A stretch of 64,000 nucleotides of DNA from Fallopia convolvulus (lineage: Eukaryota; Streptophyta; Magnoliopsida; Caryophyllales; Polygonaceae): the NCBI GenBank assembly GCA_964016875.1, contig OZ024728.1, forward strand, positions 6,746,272 to 6,810,271, read 5' to 3'. This document shows positions 1-11,785 of this stretch, one piece after another (the first letter of the stretch is position 1; each line of letters begins with the position of its first letter). The position numbers and the translations under genes were made by a program. The notes under the pieces were generated by a model that worked only from the letters and a program-made list of their open reading frames with translations, was not told where the DNA came from and made no database searches.

Positions 1-3000
1 TTATACGGCGTGAACACAATAATAATATACATGAACCTTATATATATGTATTAATCATCAAATTGTCTCAATGTATTACCAGCACACCAGTCACTTGCTT
101 GTACTTCTCTTCACCCTTGTTCTCATTAACTATGCTATCAATGATTTCTATGGACGGATTCTTTAAATTGAACGAGAGTAGGATGTAGTGTCCATCCTCA
201 AATAGCACCGGGAATAAAACCTATGGTTGTAGATGGATTAGTTTTTATCATAATCATAAAAAAACTAATTAACAATCTAATAAAATCCTAAATTCTGGTT
301 GTTTTATTACCATTTCAATCTCCTTTGTTTCCCCACCATTTAGGATGTCAGCACAATACCCATCCTCTTCACAAATTCGCTTTTTGTATCCTTGTTGTTC
401 TCTACATCCTGTGTAAAAATTGTGTTGCCAAGTTAATTTAAAAAAAAATAACAATAATAAATACTCTTTTCTCGAACAAGCATTCAACTGTTTAATACTT
501 ACACTTTGAATCACATATCCAAACAACCTCAGTGGCTTGTCTTTGCTTTTAAATTTCTCCTCATTGTTGAGTACTAGACTCCATGCATCAACCACACTTG
601 GATGTACATTTGCTTTGCAACTGTCAATGCTTTGAATTTCTTGTTTTTGGACTTCCAATTCTTGGTTTTTGAAAACTTTTATCAACTTGCTGCAAGGAAG
701 GTTTTTTTATTAGATTCACATAATTTCAATTTGAAAACATGAACATATCCAGCAACATAAACTTAAACTTACTCTTTAGGTCCGAAATCAGTGAATACGT
801 ATGCCCATGTATACTTTTCTTCTTCTGTCATTGTGCTGAGTATGGTAATTGTCCTTTTGTGATATTGGCTACACATTGCTGAAGCAATTTTTCTCTCTCT
901 CTTACCATGCACCTCATCTTTTGTGGTATCTTCCATTATCTTCACTTTTTTGCCCCTTTTCTGCATTTTGTTTAGAAGATTAGAAGGCAAGAAGGATTTA
1001 AAACATTTATTACATGTAAACACAAATGTGTGAACACCATTAGTAAATATGTGCAGACTAAATTTTTTTGGTCGAACTTCCTGCACATCAGCATTTGTTT
1101 CTTTTTCTTTATGTAGGAGCTCTTGATCAGTTTCGTTTTGCACATTCTCAGTTGTGTTATGAGAGACTTGGTCTTCATTGATTAGAAACTCAGCATTTGT
1201 TTCTGTTTCTTTATCAGTTTCTTCCTCCACATTCATGTCTTCGTTGTTTTCAAGTTTCCATTTTATCATTTCCATTGGTACTTCAACTCCTTGCAATTGG
1301 ATCAGACACTCTTGTAGTTGATTCTTTATACTTGTATCCTTAAACAACTCTTCTGGTAAATCAACTAATGCCTCCTCCATCTCCCCAACTGCAATTTCAA
1401 TATTTTTTGCCTTTTCCCCAAGCCTATCTTCCCAATTCTGTTTTTTCACAGCAACATGCAAGTTTTTATTAATTCTCATTGATGCAAACACTATAAATTT
1501 GCAAATATATGATCTTAAATGCACCTTCTCTATACATTTGACCATACAAAGACTATAATTTCCATCAATCCTTAGCTGCATTTGTTTTCACTAAACCCTA
1601 AATTTTTATAAGTTTTTTAACAATTTGATTAGAAAGAGAATGGTTTCGAAACCATGATGTATACCCAATGCAACATAAAAGTGTCAATTCAAACATCTTT
1701 CATGTTAGTTACTGAAACAATGATGCATACCCAGTGCAACATAAACTACACATGAACACACTGGCTGAATATATGGACACACAACTACAATGTGAACATG
1801 AACCATTTTTGTGGACTTAAAGACGTACGTACCTCAATTTTCTTTTGTTCTTGTGCTTTCTCTTGCTTATCTGCTTTGTCATTTTCATTTGTGCTTTTTG
1901 TTACTGCCTCTTGAGTTGGGTTGTTCTCATCAATACCTCTTGCAATGGGCTTCTCTAGAACATGCCCAAGTCCAAACTTTCCAGCAATCTTGTCCTCAGT
2001 TTTCTGTCTTTCCTTTAGCTTGTTGTCATTCCAGTCTAGGAAAACAGGGAAACTAGATTGATGCTTCTCATCCAATATCTTTACCCTGTCTACATAAAAC
2101 AACTGTAACAACAAAGTATAATTAAAATCTTGATAATGAAATGTAATAACAAATTATATACTTTTACCGTTAGAAAGAGGATAGGCCCCCTTAGAATCCA
2201 TTCTTGTTTTTCTTCCATTCCATCTTTGTACGAATGAGACTCTTGAGGAGAAGTGCACACCAATTCAGGCTTGAAATATTTGTAATGTCCTCTATGAACA
2301 AATTCAGATTTACCGTCCCTCTTTGGTAGCTTTCTACAAACAAAGAGATGAACAAGGCAACAAAACACCTTTTGAACCAGATTTCATCTTTACAACCCTT
2401 ACATCGCTGCAGCTATGTCTCCTGGTCGTATCTCTTTGTTCTTCTCATCTTCCTTCTTAATCAAGTCTATCCACCTAGTGAGCACTGGATCATTCTCTTT
2501 TTGATTATTTGTTACAACTTTGTTTGATCCTTTTGGTAGCCCGAGAACTCTATGCACATCATCTTCTATAATGTGTATAGACTTTCCATTGTGCAATTTC
2601 AGCTCACAACTAATCTCCTCAAAGCTTTCCAACACATAATATCCCATGTAGTGAGGTACATGGCTGATCTTCAAAGCCAGTAGCTGTCCAAAACCCATAC
2701 TTCTTATCCAATCCTTTCGTTCATCATTTAAGCCTTCCACGGTCTTCACAAACAGCTCGGGTAGGTTCCTAAGGCTGAGCCTGGGATATTTGGTTGGCAT
2801 TGTCCTATTTTTCCTTGTAAGCTGCATTCCTTTCCCTTTCTCAGCCCGACTCTTCCTCCGCCTCTCTACAATGTGTCCCATAGCTCCTTCACTTGCACCA
2901 GCATCATCTAAACTCTCAGGCATCAACTGTATTCCTTTCCCTTTCTCAACCTGACTCTTCCTCCGCCTCTCTACAATCGACTCTTTCTCCACCTCTGTAC

Positions 3001-3852
3001 AATGCCTCTTTGCCTCTTTTTTCTCACTGTTTTTGTTTTCTTTTGTGGTGGAGCTACAAAATCATCTAAACTCTCAGAGCCCTTGTCATCAGCTTGTGGA
3101 CAGTAGTTTGTATCTTCACTTGATTCTTCAATAGCTTCTCCACTTTGTTCTTTACTTAATTCATCAGTTTTTGTTCCTATGCATGGAAAACAATTAGTTA
3201 TAATATAAGCACTTCATATGAACATGTAAAACATACACATGAACTGAAATTTTTTAGAAGTTATAAGATCAGTTCTTACATAATATAAACATGTGTGTGT
3301 TAAATACATGAATTAATTAGTTTTATACATGAACATTAATATGAGATATATGAATATACTTTTGACAAATTACTATGACATTTTACAAGAAATATGTGAA
3401 CGACAAAAAGAATTTTATGAACTAACAAGAGATTGAACCAGCTGAAAACCAGTCTCATCTCAGAGCCTACTTATTATCAACAAAAGAATGCCAGTTCAAG
3501 TTTGTGTACACAACATCAAAGGGATTCACAAAAGAAATCAATTGTTTCAATACAAATAAGATAGAATCACCGAATTGCATCTCAAATTTGAATTTGACAT
3601 TTCGCACAAAAACCAAACAACATGCCTTCGATCATGAAAAGCTCTAATTTTCAAGGGCAACAACATGCAGACACCCTAAATCAAGTGCTCTAACACAAAT
3701 AAAATAGGGAACACCCAATTTCAACTCAAATTAAGAGTTTTCAATTTGCAAAAACCCTAAATCCATATCGAACCTAAAAATTTGAAGCATAGATGGTCTT
3801 TTTTACCTTCTTCCGAACCTGAATTAGTTGACTATTGCTCCTGATTCGCCAT
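1..3852 (-). pseudogene. Decayed PMD/DUF1985-like plus Ulp1 cysteine-protease gene, 3' part outside window
   Basis: Minus-strand multi-exon gene. A first exon begins at ATG 3852 and ends at a good donor near 3807, but its seventh codon is TAG. A second exon from about 3176 encodes an acidic stretch and a basic KKTKTVRKKR stretch, then changes frame near 3000 inside a duplicated RRRKS..EKGKG segment. The 2403-2990 part (LSLRNLPELFVKTVEGLND, DDVHRVLGLPKGS) is the conserved N-terminal domain seen in plant Ulp1-like mobile genes. The exon at about 1833-2103 has LFYVDRVK...FPVFLDWND and FGLGHVLEKP, typical of the same family. Exons at 779-1500 and 510-685 (VVDAWSLVLNNEEK) follow, and 75-215 encodes EDGHYILLSFNLKNPSIEIIDS with the expected catalytic His and Asp. 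The Cys motif would lie left of the window. Early stop and frameshift argue for a pseudogene; exon borders are approximate. Confidence 0.65.
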
Positions 3853-4215
3853 CGAGCAGCTTGAATTTAGTTAGCCACGCTTGATTTTGTTGAATTTGCT
3901 CCAAAATTGAATCGCCGATTGGGAGTTTTTGTGTGAACGAGGGTTTTGTTTTTGCGTGCGTCGTTCATTTTGGGAGAAAGGTAGGGGTTTTGATTGTTGG
4001 CTTTTTACCATTTTGGATACCTTGTTGATATTATTTACAAAATTGCCATTATTTTTGGCTTCCAGACGTGCGCCTATCTCTGTTTTATTTGCTTCTCTTG
4101 TTTTAATCCTAGCCTTTCATTTAGTAGATCTAACGGCTTACATTGAATCTTAATTTTCACCCTAACATATGATTCCACCTGAAACGCCCTCTGTGAATCA
4201 TTAATGGGTCATTCG
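1..4215 (-). mobile_element. Mutator-like element with Ulp1-type gene (copy D), left-truncated by window
   Basis: Minus-oriented element whose 5' end lies near 4165-4215 and which leaves the window on the left. Its end (reading minus: GGGTGAAAATTAAGATTC, then a stretch with GTTAGATCTAC) is clearly homologous to the end at about 29126-29250 and more weakly to the end at 35020. A following segment (about 3960-4110) with a pattern like TGGCAATTTTGTAAAT is also shared with those copies. Inside is a multi-exon gene of the plant-mobile-domain/Ulp1-protease kind, which is known cargo of a class of plant MULEs. No transposase is visible in the window and the TSD cannot be seen because the other end is outside. 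The boundary is approximate. Confidence 0.6.
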
Positions 4216-4441
4216 TATCTTGAGGAGATCTTTTGATCATGTCCAGATGAGGCTCTTGATGTTTAGAAAGAAAAAGAAATACAGAATCATGCATCTTTCA
4301 CAAATTGGCCTTAATATTGCGCCCACTTTTCCAACTAGTACTACATACTGTACAAGAGAAATGAGTCGTCATGTTTGTTGAAAACTGATAGATTTTCTGA
4401 TACATACATCCAACACACAATGAAAGGTGGAAATATATTTA

Positions 4442-4603
4442 CGGTTTTTCTATCCTACCCAAATTAAGAAACTAAAACTCTATTTTGAAAATCATAAACC
4501 CTTTAAAAAAATTAAAAGAACTCTAAATACAAAATCAATGATTTCTTGCTATAATTAGGTTCTTAACCTATGCCCTAATTAAGGGCATAGGTTAGAAAAA
4601 TCA
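4442..4603. mobile_element. MULE-type MITE, 162 bp, 9-bp TSD atatattta
   Basis: The element starts CGGTTTTTCTATCCTACCC and ends GGGCATAGGTTAGAAAAATCA. It is flanked on both sides by the identical 9-mer atatattta (4433-4441 and 4604-4612), the TSD length of Mutator-like elements. Near the right end lies a strong palindrome (AACCTATGCCCTAATTAAGGGCATAGGTT in spaced form, 4565-4593). A related element with its own 9-bp TSD is at 57194-57377, and another likely relative at 5213-5378. It has no coding capacity. Confidence 0.8.
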
Positions 4604-4685
4604 ATATATTTATGTTGAATTTAATTGCAATTTAATTCAACAAAACATATCACAATAGCAGATAAGGTAGGTCGATGGATTGAGA

Positions 4686-5167
4686 TGTAAGGCCCGAGGC
4701 CTTAGAAGCGCTATCTCATTCCAACCTGAGGACTTCCCAGGAGGTCACCTATACTACTCTCGCCCTTACATGCTTAATTTCTGAGTTCTTTGTCCTCACT
4801 CGAACTCAAAAAAGGAAGAGCTCTTGTTGACATGAGGAGCACCTCAATCCCTTATAAATTATCGGGGTGTTACAATCTCCCCTCACTTAAGCACTTGACG
4901 TCCTCATCAAGGACCAAGGACTTCCCTCCGGGCCAAGCCAACTCGTAACCTAGAGTCGGCTCTGATACCATTTGTAAGGCCCGAGGCCTTAGAAGCGCTA
5001 TCCCATACTAACCCGAGGACTTCCCAGGAGGTCACCCATCCTGGTACTACTCTCGCCCTTGCGCGCTTAACTTCTGAGTTCTTTGTCCTCACTCGAACTC
5101 AGAAAAGGAAGATCTCTTGTTGACATGGGGAGCACCTCAATTCCTTATAAATTATCGGGGTGTTACA
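4686..5167 (-). mobile_element. Complete Cassandra-type TRIM retrotransposon (482 bp)
   Basis: Read on the minus strand the element is: 5' LTR 5167-4973 (195 bp), internal domain 4972-4875 (98 bp), 3' LTR 4874-4686 (189 bp). Both LTRs begin TGTAACACCCCG and end CCTTACA. Immediately after the 5' LTR is a primer-binding site TGGTATCAGAGCC (4970-4958) matching initiator-Met tRNA. Before the 3' LTR is a purine tract (GTGAGGGGAGAT). The 5-bp direct repeat tgaga flanks it (4681-4685 and 5168-5172). Each LTR holds a segment recognisably derived from 5S rRNA, the hallmark of Cassandra. It has no coding capacity, as expected of a TRIM. Confidence 0.95.
5014..5075 (-). promoter_or_regulatory. 5S rRNA-derived Pol III promoter region in Cassandra 5' LTR
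   Basis: On the minus strand this reads GAAGTTAAGCGCGCAAGG... then GGATGGGTGACCTCCTGGGA and AGTCCTCG, corresponding to box A, the intermediate element and box C of plant 5S rRNA. The equivalent stretch in the 3' LTR (about 4722-4783) has lost about ten bases around the GGATGGG of box C, so only the 5' LTR keeps an apparently complete internal promoter. This is a retrotransposon part, not a 5S gene: the 5' half of 5S rRNA is unrecognisable. Confidence 0.8.
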
Positions 5168-5212
5168 TGAGAAGAGTCTTCTTATGTTGGATTCTCTTAT
5201 CCATATATATTA

Positions 5213-5378
5213 TGGGTCAAAAGACCAATTTTAGAAACTAAAACCCTAAAAGAAAATGTCTAAACCCTTAGGAAAAAAAATTTAAATCACTAAATAAATA
5301 AAAATAACAAAAAAAATTCAAAACAAGATGCTTATCCAATGCCCTAAGGGCATAGGTTAGAAAATCCGTTAATATATA
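5213..5378. mobile_element. Probable relative of the 4442 MITE
   Basis: The right end GGGCATAGGTTAGAAAATCCG matches the ends of the MITEs at 4442-4603 and 57194-57377. The interior begins with a similar AGAAACTAAAAC stretch, and a short palindrome (AATGCCCTAAGGGCAT) lies next to the right end. I could not find a clean 9-bp duplication at the presumed left end, so the left boundary is a guess. Confidence 0.5.
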
Positions 5379-5869
5379 AAGGGAGAGCCTGAATCATATG
5401 AAAATTCAGCTTATCCTAAAAACTGAAAATTGTATTTCGTCAGTTAGATTTTATGCTATCAAAGGCTATGATCAAGCTCACTGTATATTCTATTTTTTAT
5501 GTTTCAAGGGTAAAAATATCATTTTACTTGTTCTAATTTTATTCTTAGCATTTTAATAACATGGTTGACTCCCAAATTTACATTCGATCGCACTCTTCAA
5601 TTTGGTTTTGATCATTGATCGTTCCTCAACTTCTAATCACCCATTCAATCAATTTTTTCGCTTGCTATGATTCAATTCCAAGTATGTGGTTTCATTCTCT
5701 TTCGATTTTGATTTTTCGTTTTTCTTACTTTTGGGTTTTTATTTCAACTTTTAAATCTGAATTTTTATCAATATTAGTGTGAATCAATCCTAAGTTTCGA
5801 TTATATAGTGTTTTCATATTGATTTTTCATTGTTCATTTTCGAAAATTATTTCTATGAAGTTTTTTTTG

Positions 5870-6200
5870 GAAGAGTTATAAGATACACATAAGTTGTTTA
5901 ATGAAAGTCCTAAGAGTCAAGAGCTTCTTAAAATCATAAACAAATCATTGAAATACATCAGGTTCGGTGTACATAATCATGATTTGCAACTTGCAAGCAT
6001 TTAACAGTATAATCTTCTTAATGTCTTTGAGTCTTCATTGGATTTTTAAGAAGCAAAGTCTCAAAACAATCAATCTTCATCTAATTCAAGCTTTCAAGAG
6101 TAGAAAACTGCTACTATTATACATGGTCAAGTTGAAACTTAATTTTATATTATATGAACTTCATATATTTTTGTTTGAACCTTATATTAGTATATTGTGA
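5870..6200 (+). pseudogene. Captured exon-like segment shared by MULE copies B and C (unidentified)
   Basis: One frame reads ...ESPKSQELLKIINKSLKYI and another IFLMSLSLHWIFKKQSLKT. The minus-strand segment 37689-38030 of copy B encodes almost the same (SLKSQELLKIVSKALKYI, IFLMSLGIHWVFKKQSLK) in one uninterrupted frame over its main part. In copy C the frame is broken by small indels. I do not recognise the protein family. Conservation at the amino-acid level in two copies suggests a formerly coding exon, perhaps captured from a host gene, now decaying. Confidence 0.4.
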
Positions 6201-7089
6201 GCTTATTTTGCTTTTTTTTTTTTAAATTATTCTCACATTATTCCTTTATTGTAGGTTGTTCATCAACCTAAGTTAATGTAAGAGGTGAATTGTCTCATGG
6301 ATGTAGTGTGGACATTGTTGATTGCATCAGTATGAGTAGTCAGATTTAAGTTTCATTATCAAGTTTAGCTTTCTCAAGGCAGATCGACATATTTTGTTCT
6401 TGATTGCCCACATGATATCAAACACACTCTAGAAATGCAATTTAGCACATTAAAGGAAGACATATTTATTTTTAAACCCAGGCTTGAATGAAAGCCAAAG
6501 TTGAGAAATTGTAACTTAAGGTTTGAATGTTAGTAGATGACTTCGTAAAATATAATTGTTTGAAAATATGTGAACATACATAGTTAATATATGAACATAA
6601 ATAATCAATACGTGAACGTTAAAGTAATATATACAAACATGAATGAATCATCTTATAAAATATCTTACCTTATTCGAAAATAAACAAATATACACATTCA
6701 ATTTATGAATGTGAAGGTAATAGTATATTTATGAACATGGAAAAATGTTTTTGCAACCTCATAAATTTGACACAAAATTCACCATTTTAAACATGTATCG
6801 AGTTCTTAAAATATAGCAATGGAGGAAAGAAAGAAGTTAAGAGACATTCTTAATGATAATTTGAACGAGGTTAATATACGATGGGAGGCCTTTATGAAAT
6901 TCCGAGAAATTGCAGATTAAAGGCTTTGAATGCTAGTAGATGACTTCAAAACATATAAGGAACTTGTTCGAAAATATGTGATTATGTGAACGCACAAAGT
7001 TAATGTGTGAACGATAAGGTAATATATATGAACTTGAACATGATACAAGAGAACTCGACTTTGAATTGAAACATCAAACATATAATATG

Positions 7090-7161
7090 TAGCCTATGAG
7101 GGATTCGAACCCACATCCATGTGTCTCAACAAAATGCTTTATCATTTGAGTTGATAGGCTA
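7090..7161 (-). other. tRNA-like segment in MULE copy C
   Basis: The minus strand reads AGCCTAT...ATAGGCT, a perfect 7-bp acceptor stem, with a T-arm GTGGGTTCGAATCCCTC containing a perfect B box (GGTTCGAATCC). The D arm ACTCAAATGATAAAGC is degraded relative to the other two copies. The anticodon arm is abnormal: the best pairing leaves a 6-nt loop. Homologous segments occur at 30384-30454 and 36753-36823, always in the same position within the MULE family, so this is an element part rather than a host tRNA gene. Confidence 0.6.
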
Positions 7162-7252
7162 TAACAAAATCAATTATTAGATATACAATATATGAACATT
7201 CAATAATTTCTATTACGCCAAATACCAAATGAAGCAACTTAAAACAAAATCA

Positions 7253-7449
7253 GTCTTCAGGCATTTGGTTCGGCGGTTAAGACCTTAGGTACGTAGTACC
7301 TCGAGGTCACCGTTTCGAATTCCACGGGCGGCGGTTTGCCCATTTTTCTCTAGAATTGGTTAGTAACCAGTTCTCATCCATAGTGGATGCTCTAGAGAGC
7401 TCAAGTAGTACTTGCGGCAACCCTAATCCTTACCTTATCAAAAAAAAAA
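7253..7449 (+). mobile_element. tRNA-derived SINE with 14-bp TSD
   Basis: The insert begins GTCTTCAGGCATTTGG and carries a D-arm-like GGCGGTTAAG and a B-box-like CGTTTCGAATTCC. It ends CCTAATCCTTACCTTATC followed by an A run. The 14-mer ttaaaacaaaatca flanks it (7239-7252 and 7450-7463). A shorter copy with its own TSD is at 44538-44638, and a 3' fragment in reverse lies at about 61099-61160. It sits inside MULE copy C and is therefore younger. Confidence 0.85.
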
Positions 7450-7899
7450 TTAAAACAAAATCAAATAATTATAAACAAACATTTAATATGAAGTAGAATT
7501 CAAAAGATGAAGAATCAACAAGCGGACAAATTTGAAAGAGAAATACCAACTAGATTAAAACACACCAGCAACCGTCACAAAACAATAAACAAAATTAGTA
7601 GTGACTAACAAAAATACATTAACAACCAAAAAGGAAAAATTAATAAACAAACAAAGTAACTAGAGGACAACAGATGCAGAAATACAAACATTAATCAAAC
7701 ACCACCAGTATAAATCGTGGATGATTATACATGAACATTCGTATAGAATACATGAACCTCAAAGTATAAACATTCTTCGATTTACATACCAAAAATCAAC
7801 TTAGAGCAAAAGACAATTGTAAAGCTAGGGTTCACATATAAATAACCTCAACTATAGCACATTTATTACTGAATTAAATAAGAGATTTGTTCGAGTGAT

Positions 7900-9540
7900 A
7901 AGAACATAATACAAAAGTATCATAAAATGACATGGAAAAGTGATGAAAATAATATGTGAAATTTGAAATATATTACTAAAGATGTTCTTGGATAACTTAA
8001 TATATTATGGATTTGATTTACCCTAGGCCTTTTTAAGCAACTTTGTCATATAAAGTACTAGTCTGGCCTAGTCACATAAACAACAAAACATGTAACCAAA
8101 AAACAAAGACAAGTAAAAAGAGAGAGAGATTCAAATGAAAACTAGTGCTTTTTAGGATTGCACTCACACGCAAAATGACACATTCTATGAATAAGATCTT
8201 CAAGATTATTCTTTGCTTGGTTATGGATAGATTGGCTTTTGGGCTCCTTTAAATTTGGATTCATATTCCTCAAGCCTGTACATATATATTCCTCTTTGCT
8301 TTTCCATGCAATCACAATATATAGTGTGTACGTTGTATAGCCGTTAGCTTTAGATATCAACATTTTAAAGTAATTTTTTAAAGAAACCATTCTGTCGAAT
8401 TTCTAATTTTGAGTTGGCAAATTCAAAACTCAAACGAAGTAATTATAAGTGGGAATTATTCTACTGAAATTAAATTATATGATTTCAAACTTTTAAATTA
8501 TAAACTTTTCATACCTTACACATGTACACGTAATTTCGACTCCTGGGAAAATAACCTCAAATTTTTTTATTTTTAATTAATTATTAATGAAAATTGAGCT
8601 TTGTTTAGTATTTTTTTTTAAAAATAATAAGCCTTTAAAAGAACTTGTTAGTATACTATTTCCTCTGATTGGAATAAGTGTTGTTGTAGCACTTTGAATT
8701 TTGATCAACTTTATGTTTCGTTTTAGGTTTTTTAGGCAATTAATTAGAAGTGATGTATGACAATTGTTATTGGAATGTGTTTTATTTAACCAATAATTTT
8801 CATTTATTGGGCCAAAAAGATGGCAAATTTTTAAAAAGTGATAAGACATGAGAAAAATATTAAGATGTTGATCAGTTTAACTAATATGGACTATTTTTCT
8901 TATAACACATGTCAAGTATATTGCAATAGTTGTTAACCTCAAATTCTTTACTTTTTCATTAACAATTTGGTGTGCAAAATATATGAAAAAGTAGTGGACA
9001 CCTTCCACAATATATTGGACCTCTTCCTTTTTCCCTTTTGGTAGCACTTTTGGCGCTTTAATGAAAATGTGTTTTGATATACATCAGTTTCGTACTACTC
9101 CTTGCTAGAGGAATCCTCCATCTGGAGTCTGGACCAGCTACAGAACCATATATGGTGGAGAAGTGAAGTGTTCTCAACAAAAATACTTTTGATGAATATT
9201 ATATAAGTCAATGTGCATAGTATCATTATTGAGTATGCATAATTATATAATTAAATGTGTATTATTTTTATAATTAAATTTGCATAACCTTTTATAATTG
9301 AGTGTGCATTATTATTGAGTGTGCATGCTATCTTAATACTCCGTATCTATATATAGTGTTTGTCGAACATACTTTCAACATCTAATTATTAAAGGGAAAA
9401 AAGAAAAGACAAATTCTACCATGACTAGGAATAGGATTTATATATTCTCCAATCATCAGTATATATCTTGTGTGTGTTTTTATAAATTTTAAATTGTGAA
9501 ATAATTTATTATACTCCAGTAATTCCATCCATCCCATATA
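7900..9540. other. AT-rich intergenic stretch, no supported gene
   Basis: No recognisable coding family. A minus-strand frame at 8142-8390 (82 codons, ending CHFACECNPKKH) has an acceptor-like site ahead of its last 38 codons, but I found no family resemblance. It could be an exon of an unknown short peptide gene or chance. The rest is low-complexity AT-rich DNA. Confidence 0.5.
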
Positions 9541-9543
9541 TAA

Positions 9544-9811
9544 TACTCCGATTCATCCGTTTAGTTCTACTTGTCCTTATAACCTAATGCATATATATTA
9601 AGACATGTTCTAATCTTACCAAATTACCCCTATTAAATTTATATTGGAAAAATGCGAATGGTAAATTCATTAAATATGTTTTGCTTTTGATTGGCCGAGG
9701 GTAATACAATGGGTCATATTGAGAAATTTTAGATAAAATACCTACACGACAAATAGAACTAAACAATAAATTAAGTCTAGAAGGACAAGTAGAACTAAAC
9801 GGAGGGAGTAT
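9544..9811. mobile_element. Stowaway-type MITE
   Basis: The left end TACTCCGATTCATCCGTTTAG and the right end CTAAACGGAGGGAGTATA form an inverted repeat that continues inward (GTTCTACTTGTCCTT / AAGGACAAGTAGAAC). The CTCCCTCCGT consensus and flanking TA are typical of Tc1/mariner-related Stowaway MITEs. It has no coding capacity. Confidence 0.8.
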
Positions 9812-10283
9812 AACTTTAAGACAATGCACACTTATTAAGAAGAAATTTGGTTTCATGTATTTATTGATAATTTTACATCTTTTTCTACCAGTTTAATAAA
9901 TATTTGTATTGATTTTTTCTTCCATTTAATGTAATAGAGAGTATTTTAATTTTTAACTCAAAAGATACCCAATAACTATAATAGGAGGAATTAAATGTCT
10001 TATTTTATTAAGAGTAAGTAACTTTGAAATTTGAAAATCATAGATTAAAAAGTAAATATAAAGTATTAAAAAACTAACAAGACTTGTATTATGAGATATT
10101 TCCTCTATTTTATAATGTAAGACTTTTTTAGCTCCAACCAAAACACATCTACAATATAAGTTCCTTTTCATTCAATTAATATAAAAATATTCTAAAAATA
10201 ACATATTTATAGTTTCAAAATGCATAAAAAATATAACTTCATTTAAAAACACTTTGAAAATATAATCTGATTCATTCAATACT

Positions 10284-10973
10284 ACTACTTCCGTTGGACT
10301 ATTTAAGGGGTTTTCTTACTTTTCGTATTTTTTAAGATAAGTTTAGAAATGGATAAAATGATAATTTGATTTAACTTTTCAATGTGCTTTAAGTTAATTA
10401 ATACTCCCTTCGTTCTATTCTACTTGTCTTTCTAACCTCAAAATTTTGTTCAACAAAACTTGTCTATTTAAGATTTTTATTTAATTAATATGTTGGAAAG
10501 TGTTCATATTGACTTTTTTCTCTCTCTCTCTATTGGCTATAAAGAGTAGTTAGTAATTAATTGGTAATTACATTTAGAAAATTTTAAATTTTCAATGATA
10601 TTTTTTAAATTTTCAATGAAGTTTTTAATATATGTGAAAAAATCTAAAAGTACAAGTAGAATAGAACGGAGGGAGTATTGTTTTATTTTCAATAATTGTT
10701 TTTTCAATGAGTTTTTTCATTTTTCATTGGTCTAAATCTTTATTGAAACTAGAAATAACGTAATAAGCTAAATTAATGTGTCATTTTTGGAAAATTTTAG
10801 TATTAATTGAATAAAAAAGACTTCTATTATATAAAGCTTTTTGAAGCTAAAAACTCGCTATATTATGAAACAAAAGAAGTATACAATTAAATTCTCCTCT
10901 TGCTATTTTAAATTTATCTTAAAAATACTATGAAAAATGAAAAAAAACCCTTATATTATGAAACTAAAGTAGT
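10284..10973. mobile_element. Stowaway-like foldback element with nested MITE
   Basis: The left arm TACTACTTCCGTTGGACTAT...AAGATAAGTTTA is the inverted counterpart of the right arm TAAATTTATCTTAAAAATAC...AAACTAAAGTAGTA. Inside lies a second Stowaway element (10402-10677), so at least two insertions are layered here. A further foldback remnant with the GACTTCTATTATATAAAGC motif flanks the pair. Confidence 0.6.
10402..10677. mobile_element. Stowaway-type MITE nested in an older foldback
   Basis: The ends TACTCCCTTCGTTCTATTCT and AGAATAGAACGGAGGGAGTA (spaced slightly) are inverted repeats, with TA at both borders. The next bases (ACTTGTCTTT / AAAAGTACAAGT) continue the foldback. It shares terminal consensus with the MITE at 9544. 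Confidence 0.8.
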
Positions 10974-11785
10974 AATAATTTTGACCTAAAATTCCAATAT
11001 AATACGCACAAAAATATGAAAGGGTAAAGAAATGCATAACTGTGAATGCTCAATTATTGCGATTGGTGGTAGTTTCAACACTAATCAATTATTGTTCCAT
11101 TGATTTTGACACAAAATACTTGGTATTCTGTTGTACGGAGTATTAATTCTGAAAAGTTGAAGAAATCTGTAAGAATTTAAAACGTGAGTAAAAAGGGTGA
11201 AGCACAAGTCAAAGAATTAGGCCGACGAGAACTTTGAAGGGGAACTTCAAAAGTCTGCTAGTAGAAGACGACATGAGTACATGACACAAATTTACATTAC
11301 CGATTAAACACATTTTTTTTTTTGTCTAAATTCCTCTTTTCTAGTACTCGTAGTAGTTTTGAACAGGTCAGTCAAACACATTTTCCTCCTTTTTAAAATC
11401 TCTTAAATAATTTGTTTACATTTCCAATTTTTTCCAAGTATCTTTTTCCTTTCATTTGACTTGTTCAGAGTCAAAGTTGCTTTTATACTTTTTTTAATGC
11501 ATGATTTAAAGAATTAGTCATAAATAAAATATTAATAATAAAATATTTTCAATATTTATTATCCGAGAAAAATAATCATATAAATGCTTAAATATAAATT
11601 TTGAATAAATATTTAAAATTAATAAACTATAAAAGTTGTTTATTTGAAACAATAATATTTTATTAGTATTACGAATTAAATTAATATCCAAAACATGATA
11701 ATTTATTTAATTATGAAAATAGATAAGTAATAAGATAAAAATTTATCAATTTATTATATACATGGGATCGTTCAAAATAAACTTA

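Larger units (their letters stand above)
5390..7900 (-). mobile_element. Truncated MULE copy C of the Ulp1-type family
   Basis: The stretch beginning GAATCATATGAAAATTCAGC matches the inverted right end of copy B near 38460-38490 and extends through shared blocks. These are a first-exon-like ATG followed by GTATGTG (about 5668), an exon-like block (5870-6200), reversed copies of a CAAGGTCCTTAT/CATTCAAGCC block (6520-7020), a tRNA-like segment (7090-7161), and scattered TATGAACAT repeats up to about 7870. The far end with the left-type terminus is missing. A SINE is inserted at 7253-7449. Boundaries are approximate. Confidence 0.55.

Noticed and set aside
5014..5075. 5S rRNA gene
   Set aside because: Only the 3' half of 5S is recognisable, and it lies in LTRs with PBS, purine tract and TSD, so it is Cassandra.
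7090..7161. Functional tRNA gene annotation for the three tRNA-like segments
   Set aside because: All share a 6-nt anticodon loop and are parts of a repeated element; the D arm of this copy is also damaged.
8142..8390. 82-codon minus frame ending in a Cys-containing CHFACECNPKKH, considered as a secreted peptide gene
   Set aside because: No clear signal peptide, no family resemblance, and the first half looks like intron. Kept only as a remark in the intergenic entry.
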